A DNA stretch of 64,000 bases from positions 537,966-601,965 of the forward strand of contig VFIW01000006.1 in NCBI GenBank assembly GCA_006386115.1, in the 5' to 3' direction. This document shows, one piece after another, positions 1 through 12,570 of this stretch (positions are counted from its first letter, which is position 1; every line of letters begins with the position of its first letter). The translations under genes were made by a program, and so were the position numbers. The notes below the pieces were generated by a model, which saw only the letters and a program-made list of their open reading frames with translations, made no database searches and had not been told where the DNA came from. This DNA comes from Globisporangium splendens. Its lineage: Eukaryota > Oomycota > Peronosporomycetes > Pythiales > Pythiaceae.

Positions 1-786
1 CAAAGCGAGGATCCGTCCAGTCGACGCTGGAAGAAAAGAACCACCGTCACCACACTGACGTTGCCGTGAAGTTGTGGGTCGTGTTTCGCCACGAGCGACA
101 GACGAAGCAGATCACTCGCCTCCCATCCACATTCGTCGCTGGCGTCACTCGATCTCCTTCCCACTCTCTCTCTCTCTGCATGTGCTTCTTCCAGAAAGCA
201 AAATACGTATCCTCGACAGACACATGTTGACCATGTGCGAAGGAGCAGTGCACAGAGCTGCTCGTAAAAGATCTCCAAACGACAATTTGCATCGACAAAA
301 CTCGAATAAAGATATATTGCACGTGGACGAGAAATCCATCAAGTGTGTGGAAATGCTGCAACCAAGCAATCTGTTTTGAAAATAAATAACGCATGTCTTC
401 TCTTTTGAATGGAATAAAGACAAACAAGCTATGCTAACTACCTGGCAAAGTGGGAAGAACAAGGGTGGGGCGACGGACTAACGGACGGTGATGGCGCGTT
501 GAAGGCGGCGGTGGGACTCTCGTTTTTCGTTTGCTTCTGTGTCTGTTCTTTTCTCGCGAATTGCTCTGCTTGTGAAGGAGTTGTGTTGAGTGTTGGAATA
601 ATTGTTTTCTCGTCTCCGTTGTCATCTCGTTGTTCTTGTTTGTGAAGCTTGATTTTTTCTTGGTACACTGTTTGTTTTGCTGTTGTTGTTGTTGTTGTTG
701 TTCCCGTTGTCTTGGTCGAAGACACTTGTCTTCGCTCGTTTCTCCCCACTTCCAGATAGCATCATAGATAAATAATGACTACCATA
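1..786. other. No gene recognised; 3' flank of the PX gene
   Basis: Only short open frames without recognisable domains are present. There is a CT-rich tract near 163-178 and GT/TTG-rich low-complexity sequence around 640-705. The right end is the 3' flank of the minus-strand PX-domain gene. Confidence 0.5.
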
Positions 787-1533
787 CTAATTGGAGAGGC
801 GGCGCTCGTACACGTACGACGACTCGGACGCCGAAAGCCGCAGCTGGTTCTCCGACGTCGGCGCTTCGTAGCACGACAGACTCACGTAGCCGAGCTCGAG
901 CGATTGCGGGTTCTTGCCGATGAACTTCTTGAACTCAACACTGGATGCCAAAGTCGGGTGCGCATTGATGCACTGCAGCAGATCCTGGAGTCGCTCCGCG
1001 CGCTGGTTCAGTGCCTTCTCGGGGGACACAAAGATCTGGAACATCGAAATGATGCCGTGGTTGGGCAACGCCGGCAGCGTACGAGACGCGTCGTAATTTT
1101 GAAGGCCGTCGTACAGCTCCTTGAAGTCCGTGAACCGGCGACGGATCACGTATGTGTTGTATTCATCCGAACCGACATCGACCTTGAACATCCACGTGCC
1201 CTTGCTGTTCTTGCTCACACCAGAGATCGTCACACGTCGGAGCTCATCCAAGTCGCCCGCCGAGAACGGTCTCGTGCGCTGCGGTGGCACCATGCGTTCC
1301 AACAGCGCGCCAGACTCGGACAGGCTCTTGATTCGGCGCGTGCGCTTGCTGCGCGGCTGGATCGGGGCGCTCATCGGAGCGTTGGCGCTCGACGAGCGCG
1401 TCACCGCCATGGCGTTCAAGCTGCTCGCGCGCATCATCTCACCGCGACTGAAGCCATTCGCGGCCGAGTATCTGCCTTGATGTTGCTTGTAGTCATTCTT
1501 GTACACCGTCGGGGAGTACGCTTCGACCATCAT
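787..1533 (-). CDS. PX-domain phosphoinositide-binding protein
   Basis: Single-exon frame of 248 residues starting at the first ATG of a Met-Met pair. The upstream open frame (to about 2193) contains proline/alanine low complexity and is taken as untranslated. Residues 1-95 are polar and probably disordered, with basic clusters (RSKRTRR near 61-67). A PX domain covers about 100-207: the basic RRRF motif at 131-134 is the typical phosphate-binding position, and a proline-rich LPALP loop follows at about 153-157. A short tail with no other domain follows. PX domains bind PtdIns3P and related lipids, so a role at endosomal membranes is likely. It resembles small single-PX sorting-nexin-like proteins of oomycetes; no BAR domain is visible. 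The family call is firm and the cellular role is inferred. Confidence 0.85.
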   Translation of the reverse strand: MMVEAYSPTVYKNDYKQHQGRYSAANGFSRGEMMRASSLNAMAVTRSSSANAPMSAPIQPRSKRTRRIKSLSESGALLERMVPPQRTRPFSAGDLDELRRVTISGVSKNSKGTWMFKVDVGSDEYNTYVIRRRFTDFKELYDGLQNYDASRTLPALPNHGIISMFQIFVSPEKALNQRAERLQDLLQCINAHPTLASSVEFKKFIGKNPQSLELGYVSLSCYEAPTSENQLRLSASESSYVYERRLSN

Positions 1534-4133
1534 GGTTGACTTTGTGTTGTTGGTTATGACGAAAGCTGCTGCTGCTGCTGGTGGCGGGGTCTGATATGAA
1601 AATGGAGAGGGGCTCACGATTGGCTGGTGGTCGGACACTGGTGGCCGATGGATATAGAAATGCAGACGCTGATGGATAGATACGTCGCGACGGACGAGCG
1701 AAGAGAAAGCGCCGAGGCTGGGGTGGAGCGGGACGGAGCGGGGAGGGACGCGGCGCTGAGGCGCGTGTTTTCTCGCTCTCGCTGTCTGCCTGATAGGTGG
1801 GATATTCACAAATGACAAAGGAAACTCTCCTTCTTTGCACTTCCTCCCTCTCGCTTCATTTTTGTGCTTGAGCTTTTTTGGGGAGTGGCTGGAGTATCCA
1901 CCCACAAACAGCCACATACAAAAAACAGTATTAACATGCGAAACAAAAGGGCCAGTCCAGCAGCATGGTATGCTTGCTTCTGATTGGGAAGAAGAGGCGA
2001 GGAGAGCAAAGAGAGGGGAGAGATGGGGGGGAAAGAAACGGGGCGACGCATTCACTCTCCTCTGCTGTGTGAAATACTGTATGAGCGGGTGCTGTTGATT
2101 GTGGCTGGGCGGAAGCACAAGAGAGAGAGTGTGTGTGTGTGCGGGGTTGGGGCGAACAGGACCACGAGCTTTTGTATACTGCAGGCTATCCATGACAAGC
2201 GTATCCAGATCATGAGGGTGTATATTTGTATGTAAATACTATAAGTGGAACTATTGCTGGTTCTTGCTCGACTCAATACAAACGCAGAAACAGCTGCAAA
2301 ATTTGAGCTTTTGAAGGTTATACAGTTATTTATGAAAACAATGCGTGACGATGTGTGCGGAAGAGCATGGATGGTTGTGAACACAGCTTCTTTGAGACCA
2401 ATCTGCCCTTTAACAGGCACATATCCAGTCGTTGCAACCTCATGCTGTGAACACTGCGCTCGTCTCTGCGCGTACTCACCCAGAAGAGACAGTGTGGTGG
2501 GGATGATCCTGCGTCGCGTTTCTGGACACTCATCAGCTGGAGCGATGTGCTGTCGGGAGCAAAGCAGGAGCCTTGGCCGATGATGGCTCGCGCGTGTTCG
2601 GCTGCTGGATGCCTGGGAGTCACGGATCGATTGGCTGGCTGGCAGGCAACCTTTTCGTCACTTTCAGCAACTCGAGTTTCAAGGCGGAATCTGTTTTTGA
2701 ATCTGTTTTCGCTTACTGTACATGAGGTAACCAGCGCATTTCATTCGTTGTCAAGCCCATATGCGATCCTGCATATGACGAGGCTGTTTGGCCATCTTGG
2801 TACTTTTGGCATGACTACAGCTGGTCTGGCAAACGTGTGCATGTGTGATTGATCGTGTGATGATTGGGGAAGATGACCACCGAAGCGCTTGCTTGCAGAG
2901 TGAAGGTTGCGGCTTGTTTGCTGCCTGCCAAAATCAATATGCAACAGCTCGCAAACGTTTTAACAAAATGCGTGGAAAAATGGGTTCACTTCCGTCATGC
3001 AGAGAAGGCTTGCGAAAATATTGCAGATTGCGCACGCAAGACTGTCTTCCGCAACCGTTTGCTTCTAAAGAACACAATGGTCGCATTTGCAAGTTGTCCA
3101 TGAAGCTGCAATACTTTTTGCACACGCCGACTAAGCTTTCGGCAATCCATCCATCCGAGCAACCTTTCTGCATGTGCCTACGGTACCAGCTCGGCGACAA
3201 TTTCTACGGTAACGCGCAATCGACAAATACGAGTTTGCGCCACTCGCTTTTTTATTCATCTCTTTTATTTTTTTCTCGCCGCCCTAGCAAAGCTCCAAAG
3301 AGCAGCAGTGGCAGACAAGTCGCGCGGGCACCTTGCCAAAAGAGACAGCAGTTGTAAATGGGTTACTCTTGCACACAGACCAGGCTTCGGGGTCCATTTG
3401 CTGCAAATACGAAAAGAGAAGTAAACAGCACAAAGCGCCTTGCTATTTTCACGTTGGTCGTCTCGTCATTATAAAAATGCCAACACTTCCAGCAGAAAGC
3501 ATGCAGTTCCAGCATGGTGGCGGTCTTCAAGGAAGAAATCCATGCGTAAGAAGTGCTGGAGAGAGCCCTTTGTGTGAGCGAATGGATGGTCATCCAGCAC
3601 ACACACTCAAGTGCAACAAGTGAGGCTTTTGCTTCTTGCAGAGTGGTACACACATTCAACAAACGCGGTGTGTTCTCCTCTCTCTGATTCAAACAAAGCC
3701 GCCTCTCTCCATCGAAATCTCCCGCTGCAACAAAGAAAAAAGACCGTAACACTTGCACAGCGTAACCTTCCCTGCAAATGCACCATGACCTTCTACATGC
3801 TTTGCACATGTGTGTCGATGTGAAAGTACAAGGAAATGCACCAAATGCGATATGAGCTCTGTGAATGAAACATCCCCTGCGTGATAGACACCGAAGGCGT
3901 GACTGACATGGTGCGATATGCGCGGCTACAGAACTGCAAAAATTCGCAATGCAGCCATGCAAAGATGGGTGCTTGTTTCCCCAGAGACAAGCAGTGGCTG
4001 AGAAGCATCTGGTTGCGTTATGCTTGGCACTTTTCCACACACACAAAAGCGTAACCCTTGTGTTCAAGAGTGTAACCCGCATGTCGGTTATGCGTCTCTT
4101 CAACATTGTGCACAGCTGCACTGTGTGTCAAAA
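1534..4133. other. Long intergenic stretch, no supported gene
   Basis: About 2.6 kb between the divergent PX and DHHC genes. It contains a GA/GT microsatellite at about 2121-2143 and a few medium open frames (for example minus strand 3363-4121, cysteine/serine-rich) that show no domain, no codon regularity and no plausible partner exons. The part next to 1534 should hold the promoter and leader of the PX gene. Confidence 0.4.
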
Positions 4134-6025
4134 ATGGCGAATGCCGATGAAGCCGCTGCCACGCCAAACAAGCCTCATGCGCGCTCTCAGGTACGAAAGC
4201 GGAGCATGTCGCCATATCGGCGTACACTAGCGCTCTCTTTGTTCTTATTCCCTGCGCGTCCAACTCGAGCGGTCACTCCTCTTTCGTGTGCATTCCCCCT
4301 TCTCTCGCCATCTTTCATCCCTTCCGCCCTGTCTTCCATGTGTACTGTATAAACATGCGCATGCGTGCTCATCATTGCTCTGTAGTGCTGCTGGAGATGG
4401 CGCCACCGCATCGCGTACGCTGCGTTCAAGAGCGTCTGCTGCGCCGCGCTGCTCTCGCGTCCCCAGTCGCTGCTGCATGCGTCCAGCCAACCAGCAGCGC
4501 CAGCTCCAGACCATTTGACCAATAATGCTCTAGTGTCTCAATGGCACGCGCCGACGCTGTGAGCGCTCGTGGTCGTCATGTCGCTGGCGACGAGCGCGTT
4601 CCTGCTGCTCCAAAACAGCGACCCGGGCTTCCTCACCGAAGGTACCGATGCAAACATGTTGGACACTGTTGAGTGTATTGCTGGCACTCAACTGTGTGTA
4701 TACTAATGCAGAGCTCGTGTGGTACCCGAGGTGGGAAGACGAGAAGGAGGATCAATACTCGCAGCAAGAGCAGCGCGCACATCTGCTGCTGGATGCAGGG
4801 ACATGGGAGGCTGGCAGCCGCGATGCGCTGCACCGAGAGCATGAGCAGCAGGCAGAGAAGACGTACCGTCTGCGGCGCATCGCACAATTCCAGACGCCTT
4901 GGCTTTACAGCAGCAGTTGCAGCCGCAGTTCGATGGTGGAGACGGTGAAGAACTGCGTGTCGTATCCACCGATATAGACGCATGCTGCGGGAGCGAAGAC
5001 GCGTTGCTCACTGAGCCATCCGAGCCGCGCCAGTTCTGCGTCGACTGCGCCATTCTTCCCGTACGCATCCTTATTATGTTTTGTGCTTTTACGGGTACTC
5101 ACTGTGAAATTCTAACATGGATGCCATAACTTGCATGCTTGTGCAGCCCTTGCGGTCTCACCACTGCTACGTGTGCGGCCGATGCGTGGCAAAGTTTGAC
5201 CACCACTGCTTTGTGCTGGGCACGTGCATCGGAGAGAAGAACCACGCGCGCTTCTGGTGGTTCCTGCTCTTCCAGAGCATCGAAACCGCATTTGGGATCG
5301 CGATCGTACGCACAATTCCACCTCTTTGTGTGTACGCAGCTGCCGTCTTCTTCCGGCCATTCTGACGTATTGTTGGTCGTGTGCGGCTTTGGTCTCCAGG
5401 TCCACTCGACTTTCGAGACTGAGCCGCGTGGCGCAACACAGTCGTGGATGCATGTGAATGTGGGCAGCTTCCTATTGGCATCAGCCTCTGGGTAATATGT
5501 GAATCGCATGCTCTGGTTTGTTGCCTTTATGCAGATCAAGTATCTGACTGTCTATGGATATATGTGCTTCAGCTCATCTTTCTCTTTGGGCTCTGGATCT
5601 TCCACAGTGAGTGCCATTGTCCTACCACCTCTATGGCTATGGCCCGCGCTCATTACTGACACAGGCGCTTTATCCGATTTATACGCATGGTATGTGTATG
5701 CGCATGGTGCGTGCTCTCATATGCAGCATTCTTGGCGCTGACGAGCTCCACGACGTACGAGATCGGCGCCGAGCACGTGGCACACCTCAAGGGCTTTGGC
5801 GAGTGCGACCTGCCATTCAGTCGCGGCTGCCTTGTCAACGTCGCGTCTTTCTGCGGTTGCTACAGCTACGGCTCTGTCTGTGCTTGTGGTACTGGCGCGC
5901 ATGCGTGGCGGCCGACGCAGTGGACGCCGCCGATGGTTGTTGAGCGCGACTCGGAGCGCATTTGCTCGCATCTCGAGAGAACAAACACTGCAGCTGCTGT
6001 TGACGCTGTCAGTGCGTTTGGGTAA
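4134..6025 (+). CDS. DHHC-type protein S-acyltransferase (multi-exon)
   Basis: Intron-rich membrane enzyme that transfers palmitate to cysteines of target proteins. All family landmarks can be read: a DPG motif after a hydrophobic segment (about 4580-4639), then the cysteine-rich DHHC core in exon 5147-5305, ending FDHHCFVLGTCIG. A further hydrophobic segment reads LIFLFGLWIFH (about 5569-5607), and a TTYE motif lies in the last exon (5727-6025), which ends with a W-R-P-x-Q-W segment. Exon 1 (4134-4190) ends at GTACGA. The joins 5060/5147 and 5305/5400 keep frame. The last join (CAC A to CA TTC) also works. Two joins are unresolved: around 4705-4900 the frame changes from ELVWYPRW.. to ..LLTEPSEPRQ, and around 5490-5570 the exon before the last TM segment does not join cleanly. 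Either unseen introns or small lesions could explain this. Family certain, exact protein not. Confidence 0.8.
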
Positions 6026-6184
6026 TCACAGCAGTTTTAGCCAATCAAGACCGTGATGATGAGAGCATGGTACTTCTTTCCACCAATCAGAACGCTGACA
6101 GCATCATTTGTGTTCTTCAAGTTGCCATATTGCACTCCAATGTGGCAGAATGGACCTCTTCCGTGTGAACATGGGCGACCTGCC

Positions 6185-6198
6185 TCATTGTGCATTCC
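6185..6198 (+). promoter_or_regulatory. Initiator-like element upstream of the SDR gene
   Basis: TCATTGTGCATTCC lies about 31 bases before the SDR ATG and resembles the oomycete initiator plus CA(T/A)TTT flanking element, with one or two mismatches. Confidence 0.35.
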
Positions 6199-6228
6199 GC
6201 CGTCCGTGCCGCAGTTAAACGAACGAAT

Positions 6229-7215
6229 ATGCCGCCTTCTTCACAACAATGGAGCACTAAGCTCATGCCGAGCCTCGTGGGCAAGCTCGTCGTGGTCACG
6301 GGTGCGAACGCCGGGCTCGGGTTCGCGACGACGCTGCCGCTCGTGCGTGACGGCGCGCACGTGATCCTCGCGTGCCGCGACGAGACTCGCGGTCGAGCCG
6401 CCGCGCAAAAGATCCCCGATCTGCTGGCTCAGGAAGATGAAGAAAACGGTAACAAGCAGCAGCATGGCGTGGCCGAGTACATGAACTTGGACGTCGGCAA
6501 TCTGGACAGCATCCACGCGTTCGCGCGCGAGTTCACGGCCAAGTACGACCGCCTCGACATCCTCGTGCTCAACGCGGGCGTCAAAGCCGTCAAGTACTCG
6601 ACGACGGTCGACGGCTTTGAGGCGCAGTTCGGCATCAACCACCTGGGCCACTTTGCGCTCACGTCGCTGCTGTTTGACACGCTCAAGAAGAGCGAGGCTG
6701 CGCGTGTGGTCACCGTGAGCAGCATCTCGCATCATGGTTGTGCCGTGGACTTTGACAACCTCAATGCCGCGCCACCGCAGTACGCGGCCATGGACGCGTA
6801 CCGCCGCTCCAAACTCTGCAACATGCTGTTTTCGTACGAGCTCGACCGCCGACTCAAGGTCGCGGGCATCACGAACGTCGCGTCCGTGCCGTGCCACCCG
6901 GGCGTGACTGAGAGCAACCTGCTGCCAAACCTGCTCGAGAACTACGACTCGGTCATCATCCGCGGCGTCATCAGATTCGTGCACTCGCTGCCGTGGGCAC
7001 AGACGAATGCCATGGGTGCGCTCTGCATCCTCTGCGCCGCGACGGACCCGAACGTCGTGCCAGGCGAGTACATTGGCCCCCACGGCTTCTGGGAGTTCTA
7101 CGGCTACCCGCGCACTGTGGGCTCGAGCAAACCGAGTCTCTCGCTTGAAGACGCCACGCGGCTCTGGAAGGAAAGCGAAGCGCTCACCAAAGTGGCCTTC
7201 AACGTCACCAAGTGA
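6229..7215 (+). CDS. Short-chain dehydrogenase/reductase, retinol-dehydrogenase-like
   Basis: Intronless, 328 residues from the first in-frame ATG (no ATG lies upstream in frame). Rossmann fold with cofactor motif TGANAGLG near the N terminus, LNAGV in place of the usual NNAG, the catalytic serine in VSSIS and the catalytic pair in YRRSK. The closest general type is the classical SDR group of retinol dehydrogenases/WWOX-like oxidoreductases with NAD(P) cofactor; the substrate is unknown. It is clearly a paralogue of the two SDR genes in the 25-29 kb inverted repeat (same order of motifs, similar C-terminal YAAxAPNV-type region) but diverged. It follows the DHHC gene by about 200 bases and converges on the Sin3 gene. 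Confidence 0.88.
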   Translation: MPPSSQQWSTKLMPSLVGKLVVVTGANAGLGFATTLPLVRDGAHVILACRDETRGRAAAQKIPDLLAQEDEENGNKQQHGVAEYMNLDVGNLDSIHAFAREFTAKYDRLDILVLNAGVKAVKYSTTVDGFEAQFGINHLGHFALTSLLFDTLKKSEAARVVTVSSISHHGCAVDFDNLNAAPPQYAAMDAYRRSKLCNMLFSYELDRRLKVAGITNVASVPCHPGVTESNLLPNLLENYDSVIIRGVIRFVHSLPWAQTNAMGALCILCAATDPNVVPGEYIGPHGFWEFYGYPRTVGSSKPSLSLEDATRLWKESEALTKVAFNVTK

Positions 7216-7439
7216 GTATCAAGAAGACAGCAATGCAGTCGACATGTATTCAAATGGGCTCGTTAGTGTAATATATATACAGTGGCTAAGCAGCAAAAGC
7301 AAGAAAGAAAAACAAAACAAAGATTGCCCAGAAAGGAGCAAACCGTCATCGCCACTTACGCACTGCTCTTCGATATCCATGAGAACGTCCTCTTCATGTG
7401 AAAATGGTCATGCGTCAATTCGTTTCACTCCCGCTGTGC

Positions 7440-10400
7440 TTAGTCCTTCTTGTCGCTGACGCTGTCACTGGCGGTCTTTGGAGATACGTTGCTCGATGCA
7501 GTGGACGCCTCGGCCTCTTCTCCTTCCTCTTCTTCGCCCTCTTCCTTCTCTTCCTCCACCTTGGACGCACTGGCAGCATCCCCATCTTCCTCCTGAGACG
7601 CCGAGTTCGCGTCCGATTTGCTGTCAAATGCCTCGTCTTCCTCGTCATCGTCATTGTCATCGTCGACAACTGCAGCTCCAACAGCACCGGCAGGTGCCGT
7701 CGATTCCGTGGCGCTGCTGCTTTCTTCTTCGCCACCCGTCATTGGATCGTCCTGCGATTCAGCGACAGCGCCATGGTCCTCGTCCATCGCTTCTTCACCA
7801 GTCTCTTCGCCTTCTTCCAGTTCGTCGTCCTCCTGGGTCGCGTTGCCAGCATCGATCTCATCCGTCTTTGCCTTCTTCGTGGTAGACAATGAACCAGTGT
7901 CGGTAGAGTTTCCGTCCTCAGACGCAGCACGAGCTCGTTTTTTCAAAATGGCCGTCGCGGACGAGTCCTTTCGCTCCGTGTCCTCATCCTCATCTGACAT
8001 CGCTTCACCGCTTTCCTCGCCACTGTTTTCCACTTCATTTTCCGTGGTGGGTTCTCCCTTCTTCTCATTGTCGTCGGATGGTTCGCGAGGCGAACCAAAC
8101 AGAGGCGTCGCCGATGGCGTCTCTGGTGGCGTCGCGACAGGCGATTCGTCATCGTCGTCTTCTTCGCCGTCGTCGTCCATCGATCCGAGATACTCGATCG
8201 CGAGTTCTGGCTCAATCAGCCACTTGCTTGGCTCTTGCTGCTTCACGCGCGGCGATGGCGCCCAAATCTTGAAGTTCGTGCGATCAAAATCGCTACTGCC
8301 GCTGCCAGAAGGCGTGACAGCACGCTGCTCCAACGGCGTGCGACGCAACACACCAGGATTGAAGTCAAGGCGGAAGGCACCTTCGCCTTCAAACACCGAC
8401 TTGGTCTTGTTCAAGTACGCTGTCAGATCAAACGCTGAGTCTCCGTTCTTTTTCAGTTCAGTTTGTTCGGCAAACACCTTGAGCAGTTCCTGGCTCGTGT
8501 CGTCGTTCGACAGTTGCTGCATCTGCTTCAATACCAAGGAGACGAGCTTGTCCATTGTGAACAAGAAGTAGGACGTCGAGCCCATGAGACTTCGACAGCA
8601 GTCTTCGTACTTGGTGTTGTCCACAGACCCGTCGATGAGTGCGTACAACTTGGACAAAAACGCTTGGTAGTCGCCGGTTTTCTCCTTCCCAGACGCATCG
8701 TTCGTGAGCGTATGACGCGCATGTGCCAAAGCGCGCGCCGCAGGATTGATCGTTCGACGGTATCGATTCCGTTTTGCCTTTTCGCAAAGCTCAAACGCGC
8801 GTTCCAAACGGTTGTGGAGCATCTGGTACAATCGCAAAAAGCCGTACGAGTGCTGGGTTCCGTAGAACGTCACCGAGTTTTTCACGTGGGTCTTGTCGGC
8901 ATCCTTTTCATCGTCGAGCGTTTCCAGTCCCGGTGGGAAGTCCGACGCTTCTTGGATCGTGATCGCACCAGGCTGCAAATACGCTTGGCCGATCGGAAGG
9001 TTCACGGCGTGGTACCCCTTCTCCTGGTTGTAGTACAGAACCGTTCCTTCGCCGAAGTCCGTGCTCACTTCCGTTCCTGCGCGCAAGCTCTTTGCTTTCT
9101 CCACAGACACCGTCGTGCGCTTTGGCTTTCGCACGAGCCACTCCTCTTCCAGCTGGAAAAACGGGAAGAAAAATGATTGCCACACCTTCGACACCTTTTC
9201 CTTGTCAGCAACGCTCAGGTTCTTCTCAGCTGCGTACGAGAGCAAGCCGAAAGTGTCCTTGTGGATCTGCACAGATGCAAAGCGGTACTTGAAATGTGGC
9301 TTCCATGGTGGAGACACTCCAGTCGACGACGATACAGCCGTCTCGCCCTCAACGGAAGCAGGCTTCGAATCTCCCGCTTGCTCTTTTCGCAATGCATCCG
9401 CAATGTCAGACGCCTCTGGTGGAGCATTGGCAGGTTGCGAGCTTGTGCTTTCGGTAGTGGCGCTGTTCGCTTTGCTCTCCGCAGCAGCCTTTTCGTCCGA
9501 TTCGAGCTTCTTCTTTGCTTCTTGGAGAAGCACCTTCAAGCTCGTCTGCTTCTTGTCCTTTTGCTTGAAGTAGAAAGACGAGTGATCAAGTGACTTGTGG
9601 TAGTTTTTCTCGTTCACTTCCTTCCATTGCTTGTTCAGATCTTGTCGAGCACGACGCCATTCTTCGTCTTTTTGCTTCAGACGCTTGATGATCACGGGGA
9701 TCGCGCCGGCTGGGTACTTGCGCAGCAACTCCAGGATTTGAGCACCTGCTTCGCCATAGATGCGCGAGATCGCATTGAGATGCGTCACACGGAAAGTGCC
9801 CTTGTCGACGACGTAGTTCCAAAGCTTGTCTTCGCCACCTTCCTTGTCTTTCAACACTTCAATCTCGCGCGCGAGTGGCTCCAAGACGCTGATCGTCGAG
9901 GCGTTCGCGTCAATGACCATATCGATCTCGAAACGCTCGTCTTCGCATTTGAAAAGCGCTTCTTCGTACTGGTTCTTACGCATGTTCTTGAACGAGAAAT
10001 CTTCACTACCCGTTGGTACAGACACCCACGAGTCGTTGCAAACGCTTCGTTCCAATTTCGAGCGGTACGAGCACGGTGGGATCGGGTAACTTGCTGGCAG
10101 CGCACGGTACGAAGGCGTCGCACGACGGCACTGCGACAAATCCGTCTCCGCAAGCGGAATGAACGGCCAGATCTCCTTTGGACTCTGCTGCACGCCATGC
10201 GAGCAAAGCAGGTTGTCAAACTCCTCCACGAGCTCCGTGTGTCGTCCAAAGAGGTTCTTGATCAACGACAGCATTTCTTCGCGACGCAAAACTTCCTGAC
10301 TGTAGAGCTCGAGGCATTTCAAGAACTCACGCCAGTTCTCTCGCGATGGCAAAATCTTCTTGATTTTCTCAAAGATGCCCCACTCTTCCTTGTCAATGAG

Positions 10401-12570
10401 CACATCGGAAAGTGCCAAGAAGCCACGACGCTCCTTCGCATCGTACGGTCGACGCTTTGACGAGCGCTTGCTGGCAAACAGCGCTTTGTTGCGCTCACGT
10501 TCGCGCTCCTTTTCACGGCGTTCCAACTGCTTCGCAGTCAGGCGGGGCTCTTCGTGACTCGAATGCTTGTACTGCGCAGATTCAGCCTTGAGTTGGTCGC
10601 GACCAATCTTTCCGCCCTTGCTTCGCATGACATCCTCTCCCATCATGCCGTGGTGGTCATTGAGCAAGGATCGGCTCGACTTCGACGCGACACCAGACGG
10701 CGAGTCGCCGCCCGATCGAATGACTCGGCCATCGTCGTGACGAGTTCCGCCTTGGTGGTGAGGCATCGATTGCTGATACGCGTGTCCTTGCGGTTGGAAG
10801 CCTCCATCGCGAGAAAACTTGTTCTGGTTCGCGAGCTGCGCTTTTCTCTCTTCCGCCTTCTTCGCCGCATGATTCAAGCGCTTCGTCGCTTGCTCTTGGA
10901 CAGCATCAGGCAAGAAGAACGTAAACTCACGAAGCAAATCAGGGTGGTCGCGGAAAAGATACGACACTTGGTCTAGCACTTGGCGGATCGAGCGTTGCTC
11001 CTTCTGGTACGTGTGCAAGATCGCCAAAAACTCCTTGTACGTCTCGGGTTCGTCCGCAAAGCGCTGCTTGATCGTCGTCACGTAGTGAATCGCATGGTCA
11101 AACTCGACAGGATTCGTCGCGCTGCGAGACGCACCAGCGCCTCCTTGAGGAGGTGCGTTCTGCTGACCCTGAGCCATTGGCTGCTGCGATTGCGGCGGTT
11201 TCTTCGACGAGCTCTGCTTTCCCTGACCACCTTGACCGCCCGACTTGGACTGGCTGCTTTGCGCTGGAGCGAGTGGCTGACGCGACGGAGTCGGCTTGCT
11301 CGTGAGGTTTTGCATATCGGCTGGCGAGTACGGTGGAGGTGGGATAGTCACAGGAGGAGGGCGAACTTGGCTCACGTTGGCATTCGAAGCCTGCGGTCCC
11401 GACGGCACGCTCGACGAAAACATGGATGGTGGCGGAGGGTTTCCTGGACGCCCCGGCAGCGGCTGCTGCGGAATCACTTCGATCGACGTATCTGGACGGA
11501 TGCGGTACCCTGGCGGGAGGAACGTGTTGAAGCCGAGGATGAGGTTCGGGTACCCGCGGAACAAGCTCGAGACGCGGAGAATTACGCCCGGCGTATCAAT
11601 ACTACAACATAGAGAAATCAGGTAAATAAACATAAAATAACAAGTTAGGTACACACAGAAAGGGAAAAAAATAAACCCATGGACGGCAAAATACGTACGC
11701 TTGCGCCTTGAAATCCTTCATGACGTCCAGGAATTGGTTGTAAATATCCGGTTGGTCGCCAAATTGCTGCTTCACTTGGTCCAAGTACAGGAGTGCATCT
11801 TCGACACGGAGTTCGCGGTGGCGAGGAGGCGCCATGTTCGATTGTGGTCCGTAGTACCCATCGTCCGGATCATTCGGGTTCGTGCGCTCCATGACGTACT
11901 GGATTTGAGGTTGTTGCTGTTGCTGCTGTGGCGGTTGTTGCTGCTGGCCGCCTTGGGGTCCAGTATCGCGTCGAGGAGGCGATCCAGGACGTCCGACACT
12001 AAAAGTCGGTGGTCCGGGCTTCATTCCACTCGATGAACTGGCGAGCGACGAATTCTGGTTCTGGCTCATCCCCTGGCTCATGCCCTGCGGCTGCATGCGC
12101 ACTGGGTGGTTGCTGTATGGCACCCCAGACGATCCCTGTCCACTCGATGGTCCCATTCCGCCCGACGGCTTTCCGAGCACCGAGGCGCTACTGGGTCCAC
12201 TCCCCGAGAGACCGCCTCGTGGCGGGTGAAGGATCGGGCCTGGAAGAGAATGATGCGGCGAGCGTCCAGAATTCGGCTGGCCAAGCGACTGCGTGAGTGG
12301 CGGTGGAGGGAGCGGCGGTGGGCCGGCATGCAGAATCGATCCATGTGACGCATGGCTGCTTCCTCCGTGGAGCGGGTGAATCCCCGAGCTGTGGTGGCTC
12401 GAGTGGGTCAGTTGCGCCAGCGACGACTGCGGGTGGAACCCATGCGGCGGGCCGTGCGACGGCTGTCCGTTCTTGTTGCCACCCAAGCCCTGGCTGCTAT
12501 TCGAGCCCATGGACGGCGGCTGGGGCGGTCCATGGCGGTCACCCGACGAGCCCGGGTACGACGGATTCAT
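7440..12570 (-). CDS. SIN3: Sin3-type transcriptional corepressor
   Basis: Two exons, 11699-12570 and 7440-11601, joined across a 97-base GTACGT...TAG intron inside the first PAH domain. The product is 1677 residues. The order is: Gly/Pro/Ser/Gln-rich N-terminal region; PAH1 (about 254-320, [14 protein letters not shown]..); PAH2 (about 458-525, ending in FTFFLPD); PAH3 (about 680-755); the histone-deacetylase-interaction region (about 770-990, containing [11 protein letters not shown] and [11 protein letters not shown]); a conserved Sin3 C-terminal region; then a very acidic Glu/Asp/Ser-rich tail of about 200 residues. Sin3 is the scaffold of the Rpd3/HDAC corepressor complex, where PAH domains bind repressor peptides and the HID binds the deacetylase. 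The length and domain set match full-size Sin3. The tail is unusually acidic. Nuclear localisation is inferred from the family. Confidence 0.95.

Noticed and set aside
1534..2193. N-terminal extension of the PX protein
   Set aside because: Open but low-complexity and without domain. The Met-Met start at 1533 gives a normal protein.
3363..4121. 252-codon minus-strand frame between the PX and DHHC genes
   Set aside because: No domain, irregular Cys/Ser/Arg-rich composition, no splice partners. It could be real but I cannot support it.
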